DNA of 64,000 nucleotides, from positions 44,573 through 108,572 of the forward strand of contig JAHPYZ010000003.1 in the NCBI GenBank assembly GCA_019058425.1. The letters run 5' to 3'. A program made the position numbers and the translations under genes. The notes under the pieces are model-generated. The model was not told the origin of the DNA. It was given only the letters and a program-made list of their open reading frames with translations, and did no database searches. Positions 10,813 to 20,821 of this stretch are shown one piece after another (position 1 is the first letter of the stretch; every line of letters begins with the position of its first letter). This DNA comes from Promethearchaeota archaeon (GTDB lineage Archaea > Asgardarchaeota > Lokiarchaeia > Sigyniarchaeales > SOKP01).

Positions 10813-11841
10813 ATGAGTCTGGTGAAATATATCTTAAGAAGACTCCTCGCTCTTATTCCAGTGCTTTTTGGAACTATGACTTTAACTTTTATTTTATCTA
10901 GATTGATGCCTGGTGATCCTGCTTTTTTATTATTACGAGCACAAAGTGTACCTCACATTAATCCAACTTTAATTGCACAAAAGAGACATGAATTAGGCCT
11001 AGATCAGCCAATAATTAATCAATACTTTAAATATTTTTCAGATTTATTTAAAGGGAATTGGGGCCTCTCCGTGTCTGTTTCTAAAGGAACTCCAGTCTGG
11101 GATCTTATAATGAGACGCCTTCCTCGAACCATAGATCTCACTATTTTTTCAATACTAATTGCATCATATTTGGGAATTAAGATTGGGATAATTTCAGCTA
11201 CTCACAGAAATAAAGCGCGAGATACCATCTTTCGTGGAATCGCTTTAATAGGCGTTTCGATTCCTGTTTTCTTTTTAGGATTGTTATTGCAATTTTTCCT
11301 AGGCTATAAAGTAAAGATCTTTCCTACTGTCGGCTATAAGCAAATACAATATCCAGATCCTCCCTTTATAACAGGTTTCTTCTTAATCGACTCGTTATTC
11401 GGAGGATATTTCTATTTGGTTATTGATTATCTATGGCACATTACAATGCCCGTGTTTTGTTTAGCATTTGTGACTATTGCAGGAATTGTCAGACAAACGC
11501 GTTCAAGTATGCTAGAAGTATTGCAACAAGATTATGTAAGAACAGCAAGGGCAAAAGGGTGCAAAGAGAAAGATGTAATCCATACTCACGCATTAAAAAA
11601 TGCGCTTATTCCTACGGCAACTGTAATTTGTTTGAATTTTGCTAGCTTACTATCTGGAGCGGTTCTAACAGAAACTACTTTTGATATAGATGGTATAGGT
11701 TTAACTTTAGTGAGCTCAATTAGATACCAAGATTACTGGGTTATAAATGGTGTTGTATTTGTGATTACAATAATATTTGTTCTAACTACATTAATAACTG
11801 ATGTTCTTTATGGATTTCTGGATCCTAGGATAAGATTTTGA
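10813..11841 (+). CDS. Dipeptide/oligopeptide ABC transporter permease (DppB/OppB family)
   Basis: MSLVKYILRRLLALIPVLFGTMTLTFILSRLMPGDP start and EAA loop YVRTARAKGCKEKDVIHTHALKNALIP. Confidence 0.9.
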   Translation: MSLVKYILRRLLALIPVLFGTMTLTFILSRLMPGDPAFLLLRAQSVPHINPTLIAQKRHELGLDQPIINQYFKYFSDLFKGNWGLSVSVSKGTPVWDLIMRRLPRTIDLTIFSILIASYLGIKIGIISATHRNKARDTIFRGIALIGVSIPVFFLGLLLQFFLGYKVKIFPTVGYKQIQYPDPPFITGFFLIDSLFGGYFYLVIDYLWHITMPVFCLAFVTIAGIVRQTRSSMLEVLQQDYVRTARAKGCKEKDVIHTHALKNALIPTATVICLNFASLLSGAVLTETTFDIDGIGLTLVSSIRYQDYWVINGVVFVITIIFVLTTLITDVLYGFLDPRIRF

Positions 11842-11979
11842 AGTAAATATTTATTTCAACTAAAAGTTATACAAAAAGTTCATCAAAAACTAATATTCAC
11901 AGCAGTTTGAAACGAATAAATCTGAAGAAATAATATTAAATAGTATAGCGAGTATATTATTAATAATAAAAAAATGTAG

Positions 11980-12198
11980 GTGATTGTAATAAAACAAGTT
12001 TCTGAATTATTAGATACTGGTCTGTATGAGACTTTCAAACCTGAAAAAACAATGACCGTAGCTGACCTGTTGCATGAATTAAACTTGGAAAACAAGTATT
12101 TTGGAATCTTGGTGGATGGAAAGAAAGCTACTCCCGATACAGTTATCAATGAGCAATCAGAAGTGGTTATCCTTCCCCATATCGCCGGTGGGGTTTAG
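11980..12198 (+). CDS. MoaD/ThiS-like (ubiquitin-fold) sulfur carrier protein ending ...AGGV
   Basis: Beta-grasp-sized 72 aa protein with C-terminal VVILPHIAGGV; GTG start. Confidence 0.8.
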   Translation: MIVIKQVSELLDTGLYETFKPEKTMTVADLLHELNLENKYFGILVDGKKATPDTVINEQSEVVILPHIAGGV

Positions 12199-12430
12199 AG
12201 CAATAGATAAATTGGATTTTTTTATATCCTCTTTTTTATATTAGATGTTTATAGTCAATTATTTTAATTCAATTCTTAGTAGATCTTCCGCTAATATGGT
12301 ATTTGGTTTTGTCTACAAGTTATAAAAAAAAGATAAGATTCGATAACAATCGCAGAACAAGGTCTTACTAATTACTACCTACTACTTATTAAATACTATT
12401 ATTTTTTATTGATTTTTAACAAAAAGAAGC

Positions 12431-12685
12431 CTAATATCGAAAATCTCGAACTTGGGGAGGAGCGGCTTCAGTTACTACAACTTTACTCGCAGCAGGACCC
12501 TTATCACCTTGGGTGATTTCAAATTCTACTTTATCGTTTTCATTTAGTGTAGCAAATTCATCACCCTTTTTAACAATGGCACTGTGATGAACGAATATAT
12601 CTCCTTCTTCTTCAGTTGCTATAAATCCATAACCTTTACGGTTATTAAACCATTTAACTGTTCCTTCGGTCAATTTTAAAACCAA
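12431..12685 (-). CDS. Cold-shock domain protein
   Basis: [33 protein letters not shown]1/RNP2 motifs of CspA family. Confidence 0.95.
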   Translation of the reverse strand: MVLKLTEGTVKWFNNRKGYGFIATEEEGDIFVHHSAIVKKGDEFATLNENDKVEFEITQGDKGPAASKVVVTEAAPPQVRDFRY

Positions 12686-12842
12686 TTTTTACATAAATTA
12701 AATTTTTTATCAGTTCTTTGTGAACTAGTTAAGAAAATGAATGATGCTGTAAATATGTTATGTTTTTCTAATGATACATTAAAAAAATCATGGTGTTTAT
12801 TTGATTATTTTTTAAATGTTTCTTTTGTATACTGAAAAACGG

Positions 12843-13823
12843 TTACTTCAATATAACTCGCAATAGATCTTCCGCTAATATTGTATTTGGAAAAATTTCT
12901 TTAGCTTCTTCTAGTAAACTTACAGCATCTTCTTGATATCTCGAAGATATATGAGTAAGAATCAATTGTTTTGCATTCATTTTTATCGCATCATTTGCAG
13001 CATCAATTGAAGTTGAGTGCTTTTTTTCTTCAGCTGTTTTTGATAAGGCTTTTGCAAACGTAGCTTCATGAATTAAAATATCAGAATCCTTTCCTAAATC
13101 TATTAAGGAATCGCTTGGTTTCATATCTCCAGAGTAAGTAATTTTTCTTCCTGGACTTTTTGGACCGATAATTCCTTCTTTAACAGGATCAATAATTTTA
13201 CCATTAATTTCAATTATTTCTCCTTCTTGGAGTGTTTTCCAAAGATTACCCTCGGGAATATTAAGCTGTTTTGCTCTATCTGGATTAAATTTTCCAAAAC
13301 GGGGTTTTTCTACAAAAGCATATGCATATGTAATAACAGAGTGCTCCACTAAGGCATACTTTACAGAAAAATGTTTAGAATCGAAAATGATATTATTGGT
13401 AATTTTCATTGATCTTTTTGGTACTTCTGAATCTAATCCTTCAAATTCAGTAATTTCTTTATGTTCATGGTCAATTTCACAAATGGTGATAGGATATTTA
13501 GCTTTTAGCCCTAGAATTTTTTGATGGAGAAGTAAATAAAGAAAAAGATTTCTAGGTCCAAAGATCATTAATGGTGCAGTCCTATCATTTAAGCTTAATC
13601 GAAATAAAAATCCAGGGAGTCCAATTATATGATCTCCATGAAAATGTGTAATAAAGATCTTAAGTGGTTTATTAAATTTAAGAGAAGCCTCCGCATATTT
13701 ACGTTGGAAATCTTCCCCACAGTCAAAAATGACAGTTTGGTTTTTATATTTAATAGCAATAGAGGATAAATTTCGATTTTTTATAGGAATTGCAGCAGCG
13801 CTTCCTAAGATAATTAATTCCAT
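12843..13823 (-). CDS. rnz: Ribonuclease Z (tRNA 3' endonuclease)
   Basis: MELIILGSAAAIP, FITHFHGDHIIGLPG, YSGDMKPS and ILTHISSRY motifs. Confidence 0.92.
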   Translation of the reverse strand: MELIILGSAAAIPIKNRNLSSIAIKYKNQTVIFDCGEDFQRKYAEASLKFNKPLKIFITHFHGDHIIGLPGFLFRLSLNDRTAPLMIFGPRNLFLYLLLHQKILGLKAKYPITICEIDHEHKEITEFEGLDSEVPKRSMKITNNIIFDSKHFSVKYALVEHSVITYAYAFVEKPRFGKFNPDRAKQLNIPEGNLWKTLQEGEIIEINGKIIDPVKEGIIGPKSPGRKITYSGDMKPSDSLIDLGKDSDILIHEATFAKALSKTAEEKKHSTSIDAANDAIKMNAKQLILTHISSRYQEDAVSLLEEAKEIFPNTILAEDLLRVILK

Positions 13824-13830
13824 AATGAAT

Positions 13831-15147
13831 TTAGATTTTTTTTCTTAACTGAGAAATCTCTATTCGTTGTTCGTTATTAAGTTTACTAAGATTATCTACT
13901 TTGTTCTTTAGTTCTCGTAACCTCAACGATAAATCAGGATCTTCCTTCTTTGGTGATACGTGGGTTTGAATATTAAGACTATCTAACTGGCGTTGTAGAT
14001 CACTAAGTTTTTGATCTTTTAATCTAGTTTGATTTTCTAATTGTCTATATTTTGTTTTTATTTGTACAGCTTCATTTTTTATTGTTTCAATTTCTCCATC
14101 TTTTGTTTCTAATTGTTTTTGAAGAAAGATTGCCATCTCCCTTTGCATTTTTAATTTGCCTTCCAGTTCTTTTTGAGATTCGTTCGATTCAATTGGTTTT
14201 CCTTTCCTATAATTACTAAGTTGCTCTTGAAGTGCTTGAATTTGCATTTTCGACCTGTTAAGTTTAGTTTGGAGATCTTCTCTTAACGTTTTGATCATGT
14301 CTTCAGAAGAACCTCCATTCTGTTCAAACTTGGAAGCAATTTCAGTTTTTTTTAAAGTGATAATCTCGTTTTTTAAATCATTAATTTCATTATTTTTTGC
14401 ATTAATTTCTGCCTTTAATCCTTTGATGTTATTTTCAAAACTTTTGATTTTAGAAGGTTCTTTTTCTTTTTTTTTTTGTTTTTTTTGAAATTTCTCAAGT
14501 TCTTGTTTTAATTCACCAATTTTCCTCTTAGATTTGGTTAATTGATTTTGAAGATCCTCAATTAACTTTTTTGCGATTGAATCGCCACTTTTATCAGAGG
14601 GAGAACTAAGATCTTTTAGTTTTTGATTTAAAGTTGAGATTTCATCTCTTAATATTTCAATTTCTTCGTCTCTTTGAGCTAAATCTTCAATGAAATCATC
14701 ATTATTAGCACTACTGGATCTTAATTTATAAATTATTGAACGTTGTTTATTTACTTTTTCTTGTAAATCTTTGACTAAAGCATTAAGTGGTTGTTTACTT
14801 CTTAAATCTTCAACCCTAATAACAGATGAATCCTTAATCTCTGATTTTATTCTTTCTAATTCTTGTTGGATTTGTACCTTCTCTTTTCTCAAGAAACCCA
14901 TATTATTTTTTAAATCTCTAATTTGTTTATCTTTTTCTTCGAGTTCATATGCAAATCTTGATTCTGCAGCTTGTATTTTTTTACTTTTTTTTATTGCTCC
15001 TTCTTCTAATTTTTTGAGATCTTCTAGTTCCATGATTTTATCTTGAAGCTCTTCAATAATATCATCAAGATGTTCGATTTCTTGATCTCTTTTCTCTAAT
15101 TCTAACTCTAATTCTCTGATTTTATTTTTTAAAGCATCTTCAGTCAT
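13831..15147 (-). CDS. Long coiled-coil protein
   Basis: Heptad-rich E/K/L/Q composition over about 430 aa; stop 8 nt from the RNase Z start. Confidence 0.75.
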   Translation of the reverse strand: MTEDALKNKIRELELELEKRDQEIEHLDDIIEELQDKIMELEDLKKLEEGAIKKSKKIQAAESRFAYELEEKDKQIRDLKNNMGFLRKEKVQIQQELERIKSEIKDSSVIRVEDLRSKQPLNALVKDLQEKVNKQRSIIYKLRSSSANNDDFIEDLAQRDEEIEILRDEISTLNQKLKDLSSPSDKSGDSIAKKLIEDLQNQLTKSKRKIGELKQELEKFQKKQKKKEKEPSKIKSFENNIKGLKAEINAKNNEINDLKNEIITLKKTEIASKFEQNGGSSEDMIKTLREDLQTKLNRSKMQIQALQEQLSNYRKGKPIESNESQKELEGKLKMQREMAIFLQKQLETKDGEIETIKNEAVQIKTKYRQLENQTRLKDQKLSDLQRQLDSLNIQTHVSPKKEDPDLSLRLRELKNKVDNLSKLNNEQRIEISQLRKKI

Positions 15148-15265
15148 AGAGAAGAATCACCATTTTATTAGAAATTAATATATTAATACAATTTTAGAAA
15201 TTAAAATTTAACTTATTAATATCTTATCTACTTCATCATTTTCAAATTTTTTTTAAAAAAAATCA

Positions 15266-17173
15266 TTAATACATAGTAAAGTCTTTTATAGAAAAGTTGT
15301 TGATTTTTTTAATAATCGGAAAAAGGCTTAAAAAATTGAATATAATAAAAATTGTGAATAAAACTAGGAAAAAAATAAATGGGATATACAAGGGTGGCAA
15401 AAAGACTCGACTAAACAAAAATAATGAATTTATTATCATCCCTATTCCTAAACTTACAATTAAAGAGGGTAATAGAATAAAACTTGATTCTAAAAAGAGA
15501 ATTTTTTTCAATGATCTAGTTTTTGAGCCAATAGCACGCATAATAAGAAAATCTTTTGCCTTTTCCATTATTCCTGCTTTCTGATAGTTATATAATGACA
15601 ATATACTTAATATTGAAATCACTAGAATTAAAATCATAGGGTAGAGCGATAAATTGTTTAAGAAATCTAAATTGATATGAAAAACATCATCTAATTTTAA
15701 GTAAGTGAAATTTTCCCCGATGTTACTGGAGATATTTTCAAGTGAATCTCTTATCGTGTCATATGTACCATCTTGTATTTTTAATGATACAAGATTAATT
15801 TCTGATGACAAATTCAGTGCTTGCTGAATAATATTCAATCCTACATAACCAGCCCATCCTGCATAAAAGCTATCAATAACAATTCCACTAATGTGGAAAG
15901 TTGATCCAATAGAAGTTAGTCTTAGACTCTGATATAGTGGTAAATCAAATAGATTTCTGGCTAAACTATCTCCTATTGTCATATTATCATAAGCATCGTC
16001 TTCAGTAAAAAATTTCCCTTCAATCTCAAAATTTTGAATTAAGTTATCAGGATTAACACCAATAATTGGGATATTATCTGTTCTTTGTTGACCAACAACT
16101 TCATAAGAATCATCTTCATGTATAATAATTCCTTTAAGTTCTTCTACATCATAAAAATTAATTAACCGTTCATCAATTTTTTCAATTTCACCAATTGAAT
16201 ATAACTCACTTATATCACTTATATTAAACAAATACTGGGATTCTATGAAATTTATATCAGTTTCATTAATAAGTAGATTAGGATCAGAAAACATTCTATA
16301 CATTAAAGAATAATTATAAAGAACCTCCTCATGTCCGATTATTATTAAATTTTCACTTTGAGATTTACGAATCCACTCTTGAGATGATGTTCTTAAAACA
16401 ATTGTCCCCAAGCTTAAAGTAAAAATCATAAGACCAATTATTGAAAATATTAATAAATATCTCTTAAATTCTCCTTTTTTCCTTAATGTATTAACTACAG
16501 CCATTTTTATATTAAATCCTATTGAGATCAACCATTTTGGGATAAATTTAAGTTGTTTAGAAGCATCATAATCATACGGTACGTCCTTCGAGAAAGTATT
16601 GATTACTTTTTGCCTTCCAATTTTCCTAAGAGTAGATCCCGTTACAAAAAAAATACCTAAAATACAACAAATAAACAATATTGGAGTATATACTAAATCT
16701 ATTCGCATCACTATAGGATAATTAAAAAAAGTCATAATTAAAGCAAATACTCCAAAAGCTACTAAACCCAAGATTAATCCAAATAGAAATCCAATAAAAT
16801 ATAAAATATAAGATTCGAGTAAATAAAAACTGTATAATTTCCTGGGGAGTGTACCTAAAGCTTTCATAATAGCAATATCCCTTTTTTTAGATATAACTAG
16901 TGTCGTCGTAACTGTAATTACAATTGCAACTGTTAAAATTATCAACAATATTTGGATTAAGGAATTGAATTGTTTATAAATAGAATAAATTCCTCCAGTG
17001 AAATAAAATCTATTAACAAAAGCAGTTTGAATAAATATGTTTAAACCCAAAGATGACGTAAAATATATCAAAAACTCTGTGAGGGCAATAATAATAATAA
17101 TAATTAGGAGAAACGGATAATTTGATTGTCTTTTCCGGTAGAGATCTTTCAGTGCAAAATCGAAGGCTGACAT
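15266..17173 (-). CDS. FtsX/MacB-like ABC transporter permease
   Basis: Four or more TM segments, large extracytoplasmic domain, VISKKRDIAIMKALGTLPRKL motif; adjacent ATPase. Confidence 0.85.
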   Translation of the reverse strand: MSAFDFALKDLYRKRQSNYPFLLIIIIIIALTEFLIYFTSSLGLNIFIQTAFVNRFYFTGGIYSIYKQFNSLIQILLIILTVAIVITVTTTLVISKKRDIAIMKALGTLPRKLYSFYLLESYILYFIGFLFGLILGLVAFGVFALIMTFFNYPIVMRIDLVYTPILFICCILGIFFVTGSTLRKIGRQKVINTFSKDVPYDYDASKQLKFIPKWLISIGFNIKMAVVNTLRKKGEFKRYLLIFSIIGLMIFTLSLGTIVLRTSSQEWIRKSQSENLIIIGHEEVLYNYSLMYRMFSDPNLLINETDINFIESQYLFNISDISELYSIGEIEKIDERLINFYDVEELKGIIIHEDDSYEVVGQQRTDNIPIIGVNPDNLIQNFEIEGKFFTEDDAYDNMTIGDSLARNLFDLPLYQSLRLTSIGSTFHISGIVIDSFYAGWAGYVGLNIIQQALNLSSEINLVSLKIQDGTYDTIRDSLENISSNIGENFTYLKLDDVFHINLDFLNNLSLYPMILILVISILSILSLYNYQKAGIMEKAKDFLIMRAIGSKTRSLKKILFLESSFILLPSLIVSLGIGMIINSLFLFSRVFLPPLYIPFIFFLVLFTIFIIFNFLSLFPIIKKINNFSIKDFTMY

Positions 17174-17188
17174 TTTTTATTGAAATTC

Positions 17189-17986
17189 CTAATCCTCCAA
17201 TTCATTCACTATTTCTTCTTTTAATATCTTCCCATCATCAAAAGTAATAACTCTATCAGCCAAGTTTATTAAAAAATCATCATGAGTTGCTACAATAATC
17301 GTCCTAATTTTATCTTTTAACTCTCTAAAAAGATCTTGAATAAACTTGCTAGTATTTTTATCTAAATTTGCTGTTGGTTCATCGGCAATAATCATAGGTG
17401 GATTATTTGCTAATGCTCGTGCAATTGCTACTCTTTGTTGTTCTCCTGCAGATAGTTGAAATGGTAAATGCTCCCTTCTATCATTAAGACCCATCTTATT
17501 CAATAGTTCTATTGCACGTTCCCTTTGTCTTTTAAAGTTAACACCTGAAAGACTCATTGGAAACATAACGTTTTCCTCAGCAGTAAGTGTGCTTATCAGA
17601 TTATAATTCTGAAAGATAAAACCTGAATTTACTAAACGCCATGTTGTTAATGATTCTTCCTCCATATCAGAAATTTTAACACCAAAGTTGTAAATTACTC
17701 CATCATTGGGGGAATCTAATCCACCTAATAGATTTAGAAGCGATGTTTTACCCGCACCGCTTGGACCTTTGATAACCAAGAATTCTCCATTTACGATTGA
17801 GAGGGATATATTATCAACAGCTCGAACAATAAAGTCCCCAATCTCATAATCCTTAACTAATCCTTCACTATAAATTGCATACTTCAAATTATTGTTTTTC
17901 AAAGATTCATATTTTGAAATATTTTCATACACTTTTTTTGAACCTTCTTGATTTATTTCCTCTAATAATTTTTCTTTTTCTGGCAC
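17189..17986 (-). CDS. LolD/MacB-type ABC transporter ATP-binding protein
   Basis: Walker A GPSGAGKTSLLNLLGGLD, signature LSAGEQQRVAIARALA, Walker B MIIADEPTANLD. Confidence 0.93.
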   Translation of the reverse strand: MPEKEKLLEEINQEGSKKVYENISKYESLKNNNLKYAIYSEGLVKDYEIGDFIVRAVDNISLSIVNGEFLVIKGPSGAGKTSLLNLLGGLDSPNDGVIYNFGVKISDMEEESLTTWRLVNSGFIFQNYNLISTLTAEENVMFPMSLSGVNFKRQRERAIELLNKMGLNDRREHLPFQLSAGEQQRVAIARALANNPPMIIADEPTANLDKNTSKFIQDLFRELKDKIRTIIVATHDDFLINLADRVITFDDGKILKEEIVNELED

Positions 17987-18517
17987 GATTTTTTATAATA
18001 ATTTCTTATTTAAATTTTTAGTGCCAAAATTAGTAAACTACATCAATATTATAAAAGTAATTTACGCTAAAATTTAGAATAAAAAGTAATTACAATTAGG
18101 ATTGGATTCTTAAAATTGCTTACTGATATGTCTTGTACCTTTTCAGCTCTGATATATCATTACAGTACATAATTTATTGAATTTTTGGTATTTCATTTGA
18201 GAATTAAGTTTAAATACAAAAGTATCATACTTATACACTAGAGGGAAGATTGAGAAAATACAAATAATATCCCCTAAAGTTGATGTGACATACACTTTAA
18301 TGAGGAATTTCCTAATTAAAATGGTAACTATCTAAATTTTGTAAAATCTTAGACTTTTAAGATTTTAATTTTTCTCATCTCCCTCGATCTCTTTTTCTAA
18401 ATCAAAATTAGATTTATTATGATTGATACAAAATTACATTAAAATAAGATTTAAAGGATAATTTTAATTTATTTTAATAATAATTACTGTAAATATTCTT
18501 AAAGGAAAGAGATTTTT

Positions 18518-19150
18518 ATGGATTTTGAAAAACTTACAGAACTAGTAATTGAATTGGAAGTTGATGATATTGCAGACGCAGTAAAAGAAGCTTTAAATGA
18601 AGGTAAAGATGCTTTTGATGTTTTAAATTCTTTAACAAAGGGGATGGATGAAGTAGGACGCCGTTATGAAGAAAAAGAATACTATCTCACAGAACTCGTT
18701 CTTGCAGGAGAGACTATGAAAGAAGCTTTTGCTGTTTTGAAGCCAGCATTGGCTGCAACCGAAAGAGCAGAGGATAAAGTGAAAATCATATTGGCTACTG
18801 TGAAAGGAGATAATCATGATATAGGAAAAAATATACTTGGTTCACTTCTCTTAAGTTCTGGTTTTGAACTACATGATTTGGGGATGGACGTCGATGAGAA
18901 TACAATAATTGAAAAGATTAAAGAAACTGGAGCTACAATTGTTGCCTTAAGTACTTTATTGACTATGACCGTTGAAAACATAAAAGTTGTTCATGAAGCT
19001 TTACAAGCCGCTGGTTTACGAGATAATGTTAAATTAATTGTTGGTGGTGCTCCTTTAAATATGGAACTTGCAAAAAGACTTGGAGCTGATGATTTTGCAG
19101 ACGACGCGGTCGATGGTGTAAAACATATTAAACAACTAGCTGGAATGTAG
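18518..19150 (+). CDS. Methyltransferase-type corrinoid protein (MtbC/MttC-like B12-binding)
   Basis: B12-binding motif GDNHDIGKNILGSLLLSSGFELHDLGMDV and N-terminal four-helix cap domain. Confidence 0.9.
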   Translation: MDFEKLTELVIELEVDDIADAVKEALNEGKDAFDVLNSLTKGMDEVGRRYEEKEYYLTELVLAGETMKEAFAVLKPALAATERAEDKVKIILATVKGDNHDIGKNILGSLLLSSGFELHDLGMDVDENTIIEKIKETGATIVALSTLLTMTVENIKVVHEALQAAGLRDNVKLIVGGAPLNMELAKRLGADDFADDAVDGVKHIKQLAGM

Positions 19151-19357
19151 TAGACTTTCTATCTAATTTCTTCTTTTTTATGCACTTAATTTTAATGATT
19201 TATAAAATATAATCATCCTTTTTTATGGATTTTATATAATTTTTCTTAATTAGAATAAAATTTACTAAATTATAATAAGAAGATTTATACTCTTTTTGAA
19301 TCGTTTATATCTCAAGGAATAAAATAAAAATAGAATCGTTTTAAAGAGGTTTTTAAA

Positions 19358-19612
19358 GTGAGTCATGAGGAAAATGAGGGAATAACAATTGATGAAGAAT
19401 TAGATACTCGTGGTTTATTCTGTCCAGAACCTTTGTTTGAGGTAAGAAATTTAAGTGAAACTCTTAATGTAGGACAGTGTTTTAAAGTTATTGCTGATGA
19501 TCCAGCTGCTGAAGAGGATCTTAAAAGGTGGGCAAAGAGAACTGATACAAAGGTAGTAGAATTTAATAAAGATGGCGATGATTTGATATTTGTTTTTAAA
19601 AAATTGAAATGA
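19358..19612 (+). CDS. TusA-family sulfur carrier
   Basis: DEELDTRGLFCPEPLFEVR motif. Confidence 0.9.
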   Translation: MSHEENEGITIDEELDTRGLFCPEPLFEVRNLSETLNVGQCFKVIADDPAAEEDLKRWAKRTDTKVVEFNKDGDDLIFVFKKLK

Positions 19613-19630
19613 ACAAGTAAGGTGTAGAAG

Positions 19631-20821
19631 ATGAGTGTTTATTTAGATTACCAAGCAGCTAAACCAGTGGATCCTCGAGTATTTGAGGCTATGAAACCAT
19701 ATTTTACCAAAAACTTCGGAAATCCATCTTCATTACATAATTATGGATTCCATGCGACGAATGATTTAGAGGAAGCTCGACAGAAGATTGCTGAATTTAT
19801 TAATGCTCCAAATTCAGATAATATCATTTTTACCTCTGGAGCAACCGAATCAAATAATTTAGGTATTATTGGTGGAGCATTACGCAATAAAAAAAAAGGA
19901 AACCATATTATAATCTCAGAAATTGAGCATATTTCAATCTTAAATATAGGAAAATATTTAGAGAAACAAGGATTTAGAGTGAGTAGGGTTCCTGTAGATA
20001 GATTTGGTATAATAAACCTTGGTAAATTAGAACGTTTGATAACAGATGAGACTATTTTGATCTCTATTTCTACAGCGAGTAATGAAATTGGATCAATTCA
20101 ACCAGTAGAAGAAATTTCGCAACTTGCCCAAAAAAAAAATATCTGGTTTCATTCTGATGCTGTAGCAAGTGAAAGTACAATCCCTCTTGATGTAGAAAAA
20201 GTTCCTTTTGATTTATTGACTTTATCTTCGAACGATATCTATGGTCCAAGGGGAGTCGGTGCTTTATATCTTAAGAAAGGAATACGAGTAAACCCTATCC
20301 TTATAGGAGGGGGTCAAGAGCATGGGATGAGGTCTGGATCTGAGAATATGCCTGGGATAATAGGATTTGCCAAAGCAGCTGAAATATTGAAGGCAGAAAT
20401 AAATGAAGAAGCTGCTAGATTAAAAATTCTTAGGGATAAATTAATTAGAGAAGTTTTAAAGATACCTAAATCGTATTTAAATGGGCATGCTGAGAGAAGG
20501 ACGCCAAATAATGCTAATTTCCGGTTTGATTATATTGAAGGTGAATCATTGCTTCTCTCCTTAAAGGATGAAAAAGTGGAGGTAGCAACGGGTTCTGCCT
20601 GTTCTTCAAAGACTCTAGAACCCTCTCATACGCTTATGTCGTGTGGGTTATTACATGAGGAAGCACATGGGAGTTTATTATTAACTTTAGGGAGATTTAC
20701 AGAAGAAAAGGATATTGATAAAATTATAAAAGTATTACCCGGAATAGTAAGAAAGTTAAGAATTTTATCACCACTAACACCTTCAGATTTATTAAAAAAA
20801 TTACAAGAGGAGGAAAATTAA
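19631..20821 (+). CDS. Cysteine desulfurase (NifS/IscS family)
   Basis: MSVYLDYQAAKPVDPRV, FTSGATESNN, HSDAV and ATGSACSSKTLEPSH motifs. Confidence 0.95.
   Translation: MSVYLDYQAAKPVDPRVFEAMKPYFTKNFGNPSSLHNYGFHATNDLEEARQKIAEFINAPNSDNIIFTSGATESNNLGIIGGALRNKKKGNHIIISEIEHISILNIGKYLEKQGFRVSRVPVDRFGIINLGKLERLITDETILISISTASNEIGSIQPVEEISQLAQKKNIWFHSDAVASESTIPLDVEKVPFDLLTLSSNDIYGPRGVGALYLKKGIRVNPILIGGGQEHGMRSGSENMPGIIGFAKAAEILKAEINEEAARLKILRDKLIREVLKIPKSYLNGHAERRTPNNANFRFDYIEGESLLLSLKDEKVEVATGSACSSKTLEPSHTLMSCGLLHEEAHGSLLLTLGRFTEEKDIDKIIKVLPGIVRKLRILSPLTPSDLLKKLQEEEN

Noticed and set aside
18240-18340. Possible riboswitch/leader RNA upstream of the corrinoid protein (imperfect dyads such as TTTAATGAGGAATTTCCTAATTAAA)
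   Set aside because: AT-rich weak pairing, no recognisable cobalamin-box consensus, and distance to the start is large.
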